From assembly GCA_036571765.1 (NCBI GenBank), contig BROE01000024.1:1105189-1169188 (forward strand): a stretch of DNA of 64,000 nt, in the 5' to 3' direction. A program made the translations under genes and the position numbers. This stretch comes from Plecoglossus altivelis. Its lineage: Eukaryota > Chordata > Actinopteri > Osmeriformes > Plecoglossidae. The notes under the pieces were generated by a model. It saw only the letters and a list, made by a program, of their open reading frames with translations, made no database searches and was not told the origin of the DNA. Below, in pieces: positions 1 to 14,100 of the stretch (position 1 is the stretch's first letter; the number at the start of each line of letters is the position of its first letter).

Positions 1-150
1 ATCTATCGTAAATGTAATTTAAATGTAAACGTTTGCACACCGATAAATGACCATTCTATAATTTTTATGGTTAGTTTATTTGAAAGGTGAAAGACAGAAT
101 GACATGAAATCCAGATAAACACATGTAAAAAATATATTGCTAATTGATTA

Positions 151-1235
151 GCATTTTATTTAGTGAAATAAGTATTTGACCCCGCAGTAAAACATGACCT
201 AGTACTTGATGGCAAAAACCTTGTTGGTAAACACACAGGTGTCGGATGTTTCTTGAAGTTGACTACCAGGTTTGCACACATCGTAGGAGGCTAGGGCACT
301 CTAGGATCTTAACGTGCTTCTTTTTGAGCCAATCCTTTGTAGCTGTCATGCTGGAATCCAAATCCATGGCCCATTTTAAATGCCCTGACTGAGGTAAGAA
401 GGTTTTCACCTAATATTTGATGGAACATGGCTCCATCCATCGTTCCTTTAATGCAGTGGAGATGTCCTGTTAGCATAGCAGAAAACACCCCTCAACACCA
501 AGCATAATGGTTTTGGGGTCAAAGGCAGCATTCCTATTCCTCCAAACACAGCAAGTTGAGTTGATGCCAGAGAGCTTTATTTTGGTCTCATCTACCACAA
601 CACTTCAACCAGTTTGCCTCTGAATCTTTCAGATGTCTTTTGGCAAACTTCAGACCGGTGTGTACATGTGCTTTCTTGAGCAGGGGGGGTCTTGCGGGCA
701 CAGCAGGATTTCAGTTCTTCATAGCGTAGTCTGTTACCAAACGTTTTCTTGGTGACCATGGTGCCAGCTGCTTAGAGATCATGAGATCCTCCCATACAGT
801 TCTGGGCTGATTCCTCACCATTCTAATGACCATTGCAACTCCTTGAGGTGAGATCTGGCATGGAACACCAGACAGAGATTGACAGTTCTTTTGTGTTTCT
901 TTCATTTGAGAATAATTGCACCAACTGTCATCACCTTCTCATCAAGCTGTTTGGCGATGGTCTTGTAGCCCATTGCAGCCTTGTGTAGGTCTACAATCTT
1001 ATCCCTGACATCATTGGACAGCTCTCTGGTCTTGGCCATTGTGTAGAGTTTGGAATTTGATTGAGTTCCTCCGTGTACAGGTGTCATTTATACAGGTAAC
1101 AAACTGAGATTCAATGCACTACTTTTAAGAGTGTGCTCCTAATCTCAGCTTGTTAAATGTATAAAACACACCTGGGAGCCAGAAATCTTTCTGATAGAGA
1201 GGGTCGTCAAATACTTATTTTATTCAGCAAAATGC
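151..1235 (-). mobile_element. Decayed Tc1-like transposon in the 3' part of rsu1
   Basis: The ends are inverted repeats: gcattttatttagtgaaata at the left matches the reverse complement of the right end near 1235, both followed inward by agtatttgac-like sequence. The minus strand starts a Tc1 transposase at 1039 (MAKTRELSNDVRDKIVDLHK, helix-turn-helix), and the C-terminal end lies near 195. Several stops and frameshifts break it, so it is inactive. Short open frames at 711-905 and 902-1087 are fragments of this transposase, not genes. Confidence 0.85.
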
Positions 1236-2051
1236 TGGATTTTGTTGTTATTCTTTCTCTAACTGTTAAAGTAAATCTTCCATTACAATTACATTACAAA
1301 TGTATCTGTGATCAGTATGGGCTTAAATGATTATTTCACTCACAATATGTAATGTATAAACAGCGGCATAAGAGTTTAGATTCATGTTCAATCAAATATC
1401 AAATAATTGTAAGGACCAATTGGTGTCCAATGAGGAAGTACTGTCAGACAAATATAAAGACAAATAAAACTGCATTGGTGGTTTTGTGTGCCAAATATTC
1501 TGGTGAGTCAGATTTCAATGTCAACTTTTTATGTGTAACTAATTTTTATTTTGCTTTGGATGAGTAAGGGTTTACTTGCACTGTGTCCTCATGCACCAAT
1601 AGACGTACCTTACAGTGTGGGGTTGAAATTGCAAACATCTTGGTCGCATATGCTCCCAGAATTATATATGAAACCTCAAAATATATTTAGGAGCATTTGT
1701 GGGAGTGCAAGGCTCGCTTATTAACCTACGTCCCAGTGTGTGGCAGCAGTGGCTTTATAGTGGATGGTTCAAAGTTACATAACCAATAAAAGATTTATCT
1801 TTACGTTCTTTAATGTAGATTTTAGATTGGTTGATAATAAGTATCCATCATTTCTTGTCACTGCGCTCCGTTGTCACGTGACAGGGAACTAACTAGCATG
1901 AACATTTTGAAATTTGAATTTGAGCTGGAAAGACAATACGACATTTGAGGTTGGGTATTCCAAATTCTTTGCGGATTCTATTAACCTTTTGAAGTTGGGA
2001 GTACATTGAGCCCTGCAGAGTGTGCATAGTGTCTTACAAACATCTACTTAC
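1236..2051. other. rsu1 intronic sequence with no recognised feature
   Basis: Between the Tc1 relic and rsu1 exon 7 I see AT-rich unique-looking sequence. Imperfect self-complementarity around 1645-1720 (gcatatgctccc against gggagtgc) was noted, but no gene. Confidence 0.5.
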
Positions 2052-2184
2052 TATTTGTATGTCTCTGAACGGACATATTCAAAAACATGTGAGACTCCCA
2101 GCTGGAATTGATCTGCAATAGGTGTCACCCAGGGGTTGTTCTCCGCCTTGAACACCTGTTTAGGGCCGGTCAGATCCAGGTTAC
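2052..2184 (-). CDS. rsu1: rsu1 coding exon 7 (last one in the window)
   Basis: This 133-nt exon encodes NLDLTGPKQVFKAENNPWVT then PIADQFQLGVSHVFEYVRSE and TYK, plus two bases (TA) of the next tyrosine codon. The donor gtaagt shows that at least one more exon follows. I looked for the expected YLYGRH exon below 2051 on the minus strand and did not see it, so it should lie outside the window. Confidence 0.94.
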
Positions 2185-5100
2185 CTAGTAGAAACAGCAA
2201 TAAAGGCCAAGGGGGAAATTAATGAATATATAATGAAAGGGCGTGAATGAGGAAACAAGGGAGGAAATAAGGTGTTGAGAGACATCTTGCAAAACCAAGA
2301 GAAATATGGGTATTTCAATTAAATGAAAAGGTCATGAGGGTATAGCGATGAAGGGATGAAAAGAACTGAAGAGTGAGAGGAAGAGAGAAGGCCTGTTGAA
2401 CTAGACTTTTGCCAAAGCAGGGTTAGCATGGGTCAGCATGCTAATGTGGTTTATGCTAGCACCTTAGGGGCTAATTAGCTAGCTCTTGATTAACCAGTGT
2501 CGAGACATACTGTTAGGATGAGAGGCTAAATTAAGCATAGAGTGATAGCAGTACTGTTGATAGCTAACACCTCACAGCTAGTGAGGCCAGACCCCAGCAT
2601 TACAGACAAGTTAACGCCCTAGTTTCACAGATTGCCTTGACTCGCAATCATTGCAATCACAAGCACTGCATATAAGGCTCTAACATTAAACCATAAAATG
2701 TTCCCTAAACTCCCAACCAACTTCACCTCTTATGCTCCTTAACAACTTATATGTCTATAGCAGCGGTAATCTGCTATTAAAGTGCAAGAAAAAAATCTGC
2801 AGTTTAAAAAAAAAAATCTCAATGACATTGCTGATGATGCACACCAGCAAGGGTGAAGAATTTAGTAGGAACGTAAGAATGCTAGGGAAAAAAAGTTAAT
2901 ACCAAAGCCATGAAAACACAATTTCCCTACCAAGAACTGCTGAGTAAAACATATGTTTAAATTACATAAAGCTTGAGAAACAGTGTACAATTAATTATAT
3001 AAAATAAATATTTTTAAAATCTGGCAAGCTTTTATTATCTATGCATGGCCACACCAAAGCTGAAAGCATCCTGCCAGTGCAATAATGGAAATGTACATTT
3101 AATTTAACATGTAGGAGGAACACGTCAATTTATCTTTATACGCTCTGGCTTGCTGATAACCTTGCTCTTTAGACTTTTTGATAGCGCTTTTCTCTTGCTA
3201 GATACCTCAAAAGGTACAGTGTGTAGCACAAGCTAACTTCACTCTGCACATAACACAATAGCGTACCTCCAGCAGGTAAACAGTTCAGCAGTTGAATCAT
3301 TTAATGGCTTAGAAAAAATGATTTGAGGACAAACAGCAAGAGTGTCATGACTGGATTTTTCATCTTCATCACCTTCCTATTATCGCTTGGGCTTTCTGTC
3401 CTCTAAATTCCTGTCTCCTTCCCTTTAACTTCCTTCAACAGTTCCTCATCTCTTTCAACCTCAAAACCCAATTTCCACGATCTCCCTCTGTACCACTCTC
3501 CCTTTTCCTATCTCTCTTTCTGCTTCCCCCTTCCCCCTCTGTCTCTACTCCTTCTCCCAAGGCTAGCAGAGTCTAGCGTCAGGCCTAACGAGCCCAGGGC
3601 AGAGACAGGGATTAGGGAGCCGTGACAGGGGAATTCTAATAAGCTCAAACACTGCGATCCTATCGTTCTCTTTATTTCTTTTTCTGCCTATTTCCCCTAT
3701 CTCTGCTTCTACATGTCTCTTTTTCAGCCTTTTACCCCCTTATGCATCTGTTTCTCTTTAATTAGGGTTGCCTGCTCTTAGCAAGGCACACCATTGTTAT
3801 CTTATGTATATATGATATTTATAATTGTATCATTAAATCATTCTTTCACTCGGGTTTCGCTTTGTCAAAATGTGTGTCTCATATGTGAAAGCATTGCTAT
3901 TAATTTCTGGAAGGTTAAATTCAGGTATGATTTAGGAGATATTGAAGTTTTTTGGGCGAAAGGTGATGCTAGCTAGCTAGCCATAGTCACAAATATCACA
4001 ACATCAACCCAATGCTTGTACAGTACAAGTCATGATCAGACAAGAGACACAGTGAACAATAAGTCTTTTGTCATTTTACTAGCCGCATAGCTGACAGATA
4101 GCAAAAAAACCTGACCGGTTTGGTGTCATCAGAGTAAACATGGGCTATATCCATGACTATGCCTTATTTTTTTCTTCTTTTTGTTGTTTCTCCATTTGTG
4201 TTAGCTATGATCATATAATAAACTCCAGAGAGTTATCAATGGCATACTACAGTTAATAAGTAATTCTAACAAGTATTGCTAAAAGTTGATTGACTACCCA
4301 TAGATATGAGGCGACAATAGTGGAAGAAAGAAAGCCCATAGTAACAAAGTCTAGAAAATGTTACATCTTGCGAGTTACCTGATAGGCACAAATAATCTTT
4401 ATTACTGGCTAGTGAATAGTTTACTTGGAAATTTGTCAAACCATATTTCTAGCCATCTTTTTTCCCCAAAGTAGTTTGAATATTGGCATAGTTCCTGAAA
4501 TTGTTCATAGTTCTTGGATTGTTTCAAATGGGTTTCTTTGTTAATTATAACATAGGTAATATAGGTAAATGCTTAAATATTTCAGTAGGAGCAATGTTAC
4601 TTTACCGCTCCTCATTGTGTTCTCTCTGCTTTAGGACCACCTAAGCTATATTACAGGAGGCTCTGGCAGGGAAATAAGAGTAAAATACAGTGAGAAAAAT
4701 ACAGAAATGGAACAGAAAAGTGCATGTATGTGGCCGTATGAGGGCGACAGGTGTGTATGTGCATGTGTGTGAGAAAGAGGGGGACAGCCTGTCAGGGAAG
4801 GTATGACCCCTGCTGACCTCTGTGGGGGTGCCTTCGGTTCAGCCAAGCATTCAGTCTGGGGCATAAGATGGTCCCCCCTACTCTCCCGCAGTCTCTCTCT
4901 CCATCACAAACACTTTCTGCTCCAAGTAGGTGTTTGTGTGAATTCAAAAAAGTATTTGCGTGCAGTTTGTTTTATTTTTCTGTGTGGGAGTGTGTTTATG
5001 CACATCTAAGAGAGAATATGTGGTAAGCACAAAAAATGTCAGACTTGAGTGTCAGCCTTACCTAATTCTGGGGGCAACACGGTGAGCCTGTTGCCCTGAA

Positions 5101-8100
5101 TGTGCAACTCTTTGAGCTGGGCCAGATCTCCAATCTCCTTGGGCAGTGATATCAGGTCATTATCTCTCAGACTAAGCTACAGAATAAAGAAAGAATAAAA
5201 ATACATTGACAGAAGGATGGAAGGAGGGGCAATAAAGTCATGGATGGGGGAGAGTGTATGGGTTAGAAAAAGAGCAGTGGCAGGGACATAGAGGGCAAAG
5301 GGGATGAGAAATGGAGAGAGGAGGAAAAAAGAGAGGGACGGAGAGAGTGAGGGTCAGATACGAAGAGAGGGAGGGAGAGAGAGAAAAGGGACAAATACAG
5401 AAGGGGAGAAACATGGAGCAGATGAGGGAGGGTGCAAGAGAGAGATAGTGAGCAGAAGGGATGGGGTTGGGTAGAGGGGGTATACAATTATACAGACTTG
5501 ATGTACTTTTTTAACAGACAGTTTTTCAGACTAAATCATTTGAAAGATGATAATTTGACAATATCAGTCCAAAAACACACGCTAAAAAACATTCTAAATT
5601 CTTGACCCAAAGCTAACCCAAAGTCTAACCCATCCTACGTTAACACCCAAAGCTCAGGAGAAAGCCCAAGAGAAACCCCAATGATACCTACAATCACAAC
5701 ATGGAGAGAAAGCATTGACTTTGAGGGATATTTAGATAAATTACTCACTATCTGCAGCTTGGTCAGCTTACTGATGTCTGGGGGCAGCATCTCAAAGTCA
5801 TTGTCACTGAGATAGAGTGCACGCAGGGTGGCTGTAATTCACACAGGAGTGGGTTTGCGTTGTGAATTGTGTGTGAATGTCTGTCTGGTTGGCCTATGTT
5901 TTCTTATGGTTGTATGTGCATGCACGTGTGTGTTGGACATCCTATCCGAGCCAAGTCAAAGACTAATCAATAAGACCAGTCACGGTTGATTCATCACGCC
6001 TTGCAATCTCTATATGGAGGAGCAGCTGACATACACATACACACACACACAACTTTAAAAAAGATTCACGTCAGCTTGTCTGGTCAAGGAAGCACAAAGA
6101 GATGTCTTAATCAAATACATGTTGACAGACTGGTGTGCAGTGACACAGTAACACAAACACATTGTCTTGTACCGGTAATTATATATGCATATAATTTATT
6201 AATCAAACCCTTTTAATTTAGCCAAAAAGCCAAAGCGGTTGTGCTGTTGTGACAAAGGATCTGAATATAACTGATTACTTTGAGAGATTTCATACGTCAT
6301 CATGGTATTAAAATAACCGTCTATTTAGTTGTAGAAGCAGAGCATGCAAAAGAGTGCGAAGGACAGAAAAACCGTGTTGATTATTAAATGCATGAAAGGA
6401 GTGATTGTAATCATCTCCAAAATCAACAAAATTAGGATGCTGTGTGTGGTGTGTTGGTGTGTGTGACGGAAATAGAAAGACTCACTAAGGTAGAAGAAGT
6501 TCCCAGGCAGGGAGCTCTCATTCAGGTTGTTATAGGTGAGGTCCAGTACCTCAAGAGCAGGCAATGACCCAAACCCACGTGGCAGACTACTCATCCTGTT
6601 CATACTGGGCACACAAAAACACACCCACACATATAAAACAAGCAATTGAAGAAAATATCAATACTGGAAGGTTGTTTTATGGCAGTTTTTTGTAAATCAG
6701 ATTTATTCACATTAACATAAGTCTAAAACAATATTTTGTCCACACAAGATAAACTAAAACAGTAAAGCATAGATTAAAATCACAGACAAAACATAATTTT
6801 CATTGTTGGTTTCATGTATATCAGAGCAATTATTCATGCCCGTGTTCCTCAACTGGTGGAGAAAGAGTTGTGAACATGTGCTTCAGCTCTTTCAATGGTA
6901 TATAGTTACCGAATGTCGGATGGAACTCAATACCTTTAAAGGTTTGTAATCTCACACTATGCTGCCTGGATACGATAACACTAATGTTAAAGTGTTAATC
7001 AAAACTGCAGTGCTGTTTGAAGGGGCATTTTTTGACATAGGCAATCTTGGCGTTTGACAAGGGCACTAGGTTTCAGGGGGTCGCTAATTGGTCACTGTAA
7101 ATAAAAAACTATAATTCTGTACCCTAGGTATTTGTTACCGATGTGGCCCTGTCGGAGCTATACTTGGCGAACGTTCACCCACACCAGGGATCGAACACAC
7201 CACCTCCAACATATCAGGTGCCACCATTACTCCAATTATAAGTTGCCTGTACACATACCAGAGAGGTGAGTTTAATTAATCTACCCTGGCTAAATTGTTT
7301 TTTTATTATTAAATAAGATTTATTTGTTATGGGTGAGATGGGAAAAACGTATGCATACAAATTCTATCAAAATTAAACATTTTGCAAATTACACATTTTT
7401 CTTCAGTGTTGTTAGTATAGAAAATACTTAATTTTAAATACTAATACTAGTAAAAAATAATATTACTAGTACAGAAACTAAATAAATGTGTCATCATCAG
7501 CAGACTTTTGGTCGCCAGTATATATTACATTTCAATGTTGTTTTTTTACATCCTTTATGATATATGTGAGTGTGTATGCACAAATATCTATATGTATGAA
7601 TAAACCTTATGTTTAAGTAGTTCCCGGTAACATCAATTAGGAACTCATCAATTAGGATGATCATGACACAAAGACAGCTAGACAATTTTCTATACTGAGG
7701 TTTTCATAACTTTCTTTATAACTTTAAATGATTTTCTTTGTCTCCGTGTGGATTATACATCAATCAGCCATAAAATTATGACCACCCGCCCTATATTGTA
7801 TAGGTCCCTTTTATCGCCAAAACAGCTCAGCTGGCATCAAGACATTAGAAGCAGATCCTCAGATCCTCAAAGAAGTCTTTGTAAGTTGTCCGGTTGTGCC
7901 TTCATGGATGGTAAATGTTTGTCCAGCACACCCATAAATGCGCAATTGGATCAAGATCTGGGGAATTTGGGGGTTGTGTTCCTGTGCTCCATTCCAGAAC
8001 CATTTTGGCTATATGGCAGGATGCATCATCCTGCTGAAAGATGCCACTATAATCAGAGAATTCTGTTCTATTGAAAGGGTGTACATGGTCTGCGACAATG

Positions 8101-10397
8101 CTTAGTCAAGTTTAGCATTGGCACGTCTTAACATAACATCCACATGAATGTCATGACCCAAGGTTTCCCAGCAGAATATTGCCTAAAGCATCTCACAGCC
8201 TACATGAAGTTGCCACCTCCCCACTGTGCATCCTGGTGCCATGTGTAATTAAATTACAAATAAACCATCTTCGTCTGTATAGGCATCATATAACTTTGTA
8301 TATAATAATAAAGAATTTATTTAAACAGTAAACGTGTTACTGTATACCGTTACCGTTTCTGTTGCTAGTTGGAGACGAGAGGGTAGGGGTCATTCTTATT
8401 CTTATTTTAGAGTGTCTCTTCCCTGAAATGGATTTCATGCTTCAATTGAGGGGGTTGGCACTGTCTTAGTGTCTGGGGGTGCATCAAATACCCTTTTTGG
8501 TCTGTTAAATTGCCTCATTCTTAATATTACTATAATTGAACAAAGACGAACACTGCATTTTGGTTTCAACACCAATTGACTTTGTTTAGTCTGTGTTATG
8601 CACTTCTCTTTCACCAACCGCCTCTAGAGGCGGGGTTCCCTCATTGAATTGCTTCCATTTCTTCTCCTCTTTATTTTTTATTTTTTTCTAGGAGTTATAT
8701 GGGTGTGTAAAACCCTCTGTGACACTGCTTATAAAAGGACTACACAAATACATTTTGAATAGAAGATTTGATTTAAGTGACACACGCAACCATCCACTTG
8801 ATTAATCAAAAAAAACATTTTCATCAGACCAGGTCACATTCTACCATTGCTCCATGGACCAGTTTTGATGTCACATGCCCATTGTAGGAAATTCTGGCAT
8901 GATTGGACCACACAGGCAAGTCTTCGCTTCCCAAGTGCATTAATGAACAGTGCCCACGACCCTGTTGCCAGTTCACTCCTATTTTTTCCTTGGACAACTT
9001 TGGATAGGTACTGATTGGGAGTGTGGTGAGATTTCATAGCAAGAGATCTCGCAAGACTAAAACATGACAAGATATCTTGTCAAGTTGAAACAAGTTGTTA
9101 TCTCATTGTGATGTCCAACATGATGGAGTGTGAGGGTGAAATTAAAGATACCTCCGCCACTTTCAAATAGTTTGTGTGGAAACGTTTTGGTTTTCTAGTT
9201 GAAATAACAAACTATGAAAGAATAACAGACAAGACACAAACAATGTGTAAAGATATGAAGAAAACTATGCCGTTCACCTCGGCTAACACAAGCACTATGC
9301 AAAGACACATGCGGAACTACCACAGCTCTCTATTAAAACTATCTGCACCTAAACAGAACACTGAAAGGGCAAACAACACTAAATGCCTTCGCAGTTCTTC
9401 CACTGTCAAATGCAAGAACCACGGCAATAACTAGAGATATCTGTGTTTTCATTTAATCTGATTTGAGAACATTTTCTGTGGTGGAAAATCAGAGATTTTG
9501 CTACTGCTCCACATACTGGAACCGAGGTACACTATTCCATCACGCACACATTCTTCTCACATGGTGGTACCGAACCTACACAACGAGTCCCAGGCAAAGG
9601 TTGTGCAGACTCTTAAAGAGGTAGAAAGCATTGCTATTACTGCTGACGGTTAGACTTCTAGATGTATGGTGAGCTATATAACAGGTGCAGCCCACACAAT
9701 CAACAGTTACTGGGAAATGGTTAAGGGGTTGGGACAGAAATTGATCTCTATATAAGAGAGGCCTGTATCCAACTCAGTTTCTGCCCTTTGAAATGGTGGA
9801 AAGAAAACAGCTCAAAATATTCTTTGCTGTCTCCACTTGCCAAAGTATAACTTTCGATCCATGCTATCTCTGTTCCAAGCGTGTCTTTTCAACATAGTTA
9901 GAGAGACATAGTTACTGTTCAAAGATCTCAACTGCTGCCAGAAATCGTTGACATGTTCATATTCTTGAAAAAGAACATGACCATATCCAAGGCTGTGCTG
10001 TGTAGTTAATTTATCTTTTTTTCCTGCTTGACAAATTTGAGAACAATTTGGTCAGTTTCTGTTTGCAAACTAAAAGTTTTAAGAAAACACTTTTTGTAAC
10101 AGTATGGTTACACTAACTGTTTGCACTTCAATTTTATTTTTTGTTAATTATTGACGATTTCTTAAAAATATTGTAAAAACCTTGTCTCATGAACCCAATG
10201 TCGTGTCTCGTCTCGTGAGATAAGTGTCCCGTCACACCCCTAGTACTGACCACTGCAAACCATGAATACCTCAGAGGAGCTGCAGTTTTGTATATCCTGC
10301 TCAAATACTCACACTTATATAATACAATATTTCCTGTTTATAGCATATCAACTTTAAAGACAAAATCTTCACTTTCATGTCTGGTATCCACTGATCG

Positions 10398-10431
<34 letters not shown>

Positions 10432-11076
10432 TTGAATTCTTCATGAAATATCTAATGTAGTAAGAATTGCCTATAGACAAGATTAGAATGTGTTATTTCT
10501 TTCAAGAGTTTATACCATGTAACTACATAGCATAGCATAGAAGACCAAACTAAAATTTGAAATTGTCAGTCCATTGGCACTGTGGTCTGTGTTGTTCAAC
10601 AACTCTCAGATAGTGTTATTTGCTTGAATAGCATGTAAAGGACACAAAAAGTTATCTTTTTAACAAAATGTACCTCAAAACACAGCACTTGATCGACAAT
10701 GATAATTGACCTAAAAATTTGACTGCTACCGACAGCACAGCAATTGGGCAAACAGGCAGAGGCCAATAATAAATGTTTGTACAAAGACTGGACTGCCCTG
10801 TCATTCTATAGAAGTAATTCTAATGGATGTACAAAGACAATGACTTGGGAATCATGACCTTGTTATGACCTATTTAAGGTCCTCTGAGTCCATATCCGTT
10901 CCAGATCCAGATCCACTTCATCCAGGACAACATAATTATCAATTTTAATACCACTTGTTTTGTTAAATGCCACAGAGCATCTCAAAGGTAATGTTGTGCT
11001 CAGAGGATTTTGAGGATTTCTCCCAATTTTGGGGGAGAATCCGTGTGTGTGTGTGTGTGTGTGTGTGAGTGAGTGT

Positions 11077-11125
<49 letters not shown>

Positions 11126-14100
11126 GGTTTTGTTTGCACAGAGCAATTTAAGGGTCGAAGGAACAGATTGTTTTTGACAAATGAGTTTAGGTACGTCACC
11201 CTTACACACTGACAACAAGCACATACACACAAAAAAGTGCAAACACACACATGCGAGAAAACCCAGTCCTGAATACAACTCAGTGGCTTATGTTTACGAG
11301 ATTATGGTTGGCAAATGGTGCATCTGACGTCCAATCAATAACACAGAGAATGTCAGAACGTTGGGGAGATTGTACAAAGTTCTGTAATCCCCTGTGACAT
11401 TGACACTGGCTCCTGATCTTCCCATCTTTCTCACTCACAGGAGGACATGTACCACCTCACCACTAGTCCTTGAAAGAATCAGATAGTGCTACTGCTAGAC
11501 ATGAAGCTTCTCACAACAGGGGGGACCAGGGCAAGTATTCCCAGTGTTAAGTTACAGGTTGTTGCTTATTGTGTATAAGTAAACTACTCCTGCAACAGTG
11601 TTATATTGTTTTGAATATATGCGTATGATCCAGTAATTCCACCAAACCCTGTGGTCTTTTGGTAATAGGTATTCTGTCAATTTGAACCTCATACCATCCT
11701 CTTAGGGATAAATAAAGTACCAACAAGCTGTTTAGACCTTACAGACCACACATTAACATTACAGAAAGAGCAGAAAGAGATAGATAAGTGGCACAGAGAT
11801 TTCTTACATCCCACGTTTAGCTACTAATTAAATTAAATTAAATCTTAATTACATTCATTCCAGAATATGATTTTGAAATGCATTTATTTGCTATCATCGA
11901 ATAAGTTACAGTGATGCTAATGTTTTCTATCTAGCCAACTTCATCTCAGTTTGAAGGTAGCCATAGTCCAAATACATTTTCCAACCTACGTAAGATAAAT
12001 GTTAGCGTTTTTCTCTCAATTTTCAGTGAATTCTTTTTTCATGGCAACTTTCATCATTTATAATCAGTTTTTTGGGAGAAAATATAGATTGATATTCTTA
12101 ATGACTGGCTGACAGTAAGATTAAATAAGAATTTGCTTTTCTGTTTCCAATACTTGCTTTTTGGAAGAGACATGGCTTGGACCCAACAAGGAACTGTGGA
12201 ATGAAACATCTATGTAACAAAATTTGGAAAATGCAAGTGTTATTGGAAATAGCGTACAGTTATTAATTAAAAACTTGCTGTCTCCTTAAAGCAATGCAAC
12301 AGCCCTCATGAAGATAACTTTACCTTAATGATTAATATACAGTAGGGACGTGCACAGACATTTGGAGGGATTATTGGTCTATTATGTAAAAAGCCCCCTC
12401 CCAACACACAGACACACATTTTTTATCCTCTACTAATTTACAGTACAGTAGTTGCTACTGACTGTCATGACATGACCAGTCACTGACATGCTGTAAAGCC
12501 TTTGTTAACCAGTCACCTGGCCTTACCAACCCTTATTGTAATACAGCTGGTAAAAGTAGAGGCCTGTTTTCATTTTCCCCAAGATCTTATGGAATGTTTG
12601 GGGTTAGCCCATACGTAAACTAATTCACAATGCTATTCATATCACAGATACAATATCTTGGATGGTTGCTTGACATTGTCAAACTGAAACTATAAAATGC
12701 GCTTAACATCTACTTGTTGGTTGAAAAGTCACATAGCATTGACTTTAAACAATGTATAATCTAGCATAATTAATTTCAGGCAAAACCATCCCATCCCTGA
12801 GCCTCTCCTTTACAGGGCACACAATAATGTAACACACTAGACATAGTGTTGCTACTTTATCCTGTTGCTGTTACATTGGCTATTAATGAGCTTGTATTCA
12901 TGGAACATAGCATGATTATAGCCTACGTCAGTGTAAGGCAAGGTAGCATGACCTTGACGCAACTATTGTGATGATTCACAATTAGCATCAGTGTTTGGAC
13001 TGATTTAACACACTGAATCAAAATAAAAACGCAACTGCAATAATTGTAATTACTATAATGAGTTAGCTCACTGTGTGTGACTCCTGCAATGGTGCATGTC
13101 ACAGTGATGTTAGATTGTCTATGTGAATATTTTTTGTAATTAAGTTATGTTGGTTAAATATATATATACTAATACATACCACAACACAATGTGGTCAGAA
13201 CAATGGATCTGAAAAAATAAAGGCAACACAAGCTAATATAATACTTATTCAACCTGGGGTCAAAGATTCTATAACCTAAAGATTGCTCCACCTTTCAGAA
13301 CCTTGTTCTCTGCAAAAGCATGAGAGTTTAGGACAATGTGGCTGCACAAGGCAAATAGCACAGACTCCACATACCTAAAGAGTGATATACTCAGGCTCAG
13401 GTCGTTGTGTTTACCATTTAGGAGAGAACCTTGTTAAAATCGATGAAACTGACCTCATCTTTAATCTACAAAATTTATGTTCTGGTTTATATGGCTCCCC
13501 TGTCCTCTTAAATGGTTTGAGGGCTATGGAACTTTAATATAATAAAACAAGTTATAATTGAGATACAACTTGACAGAGAAATCAGGAGGATTGACTCCTT
13601 TACAGCGAATAAAATTAATAGTTTACCCAAGGGGTGGTGAAGACTTGCAAATAATCCAGACAGAAAAAAAAAAATGAAATGAAGGTATTCTCAGTCAAGC
13701 TTTACGAGTTTGACAAAGCATAAGAAACTCGCTGGCTGTTTTCACAGATGGGACAATATGAACACACTCACCCCAGGTTCAGGTGCTTCAGCTTCTGTAG
13801 GCTGCTGATCTGTGTGGGCAGTTCTTCAATCTGGTTGTTGAAAACATTCAGAACTTCCAGGTTCTTCAGGTCTGCAATGTTGGGCGGAACGACTGAGGAA
13901 AATGGAAAATTTGAAATCGGTGAAAGAATGAGAATTCAAGAAACAAAAGCGAGAGGAATGAGAGTGAAAGATAAAACTACAATTCTCAATTCCAAGCTTC
14001 CTATTCATCTGAGCACATGAACATTGCAAACTCCATCACTTTAACCATCAAACACAACCTTTGCTAGCAGTTAGACAGTGACACACCACTCTGTTAAAAA

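Larger units (their letters stand above)
7755..10402 (-). mobile_element. Tc1-like transposon split by two later insertions
   Basis: The left end (after TA at 7755) reads catcaatcagccataaaatt, and the right end near 10391-10402 reads ctgatcggtg, matching the opposite terminus of a common fish Tc1-like family. Coding pieces lie on the minus strand: 7800-8242 (gcatcatcctgctgaaagat gives the catalytic-domain segment), 8773-9016 (catcagaccagg) and 10242-10390. Joined in order they follow the consensus, interrupted at 8243-8772 and 9017-10241. All pieces contain stops, so it is dead. Confidence 0.75.

Noticed and set aside
5263..5487. 74-residue frame rich in Leu, Ser and Pro
   Set aside because: It is a reading of the GA-rich tract inside an rsu1 intron.
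10963..11278. Two overlapping minus-strand frames with signal-peptide-like starts
   Set aside because: The bodies are runs of LSLSLS and HTHTHT from the microsatellite; no splice or start context supports a gene.
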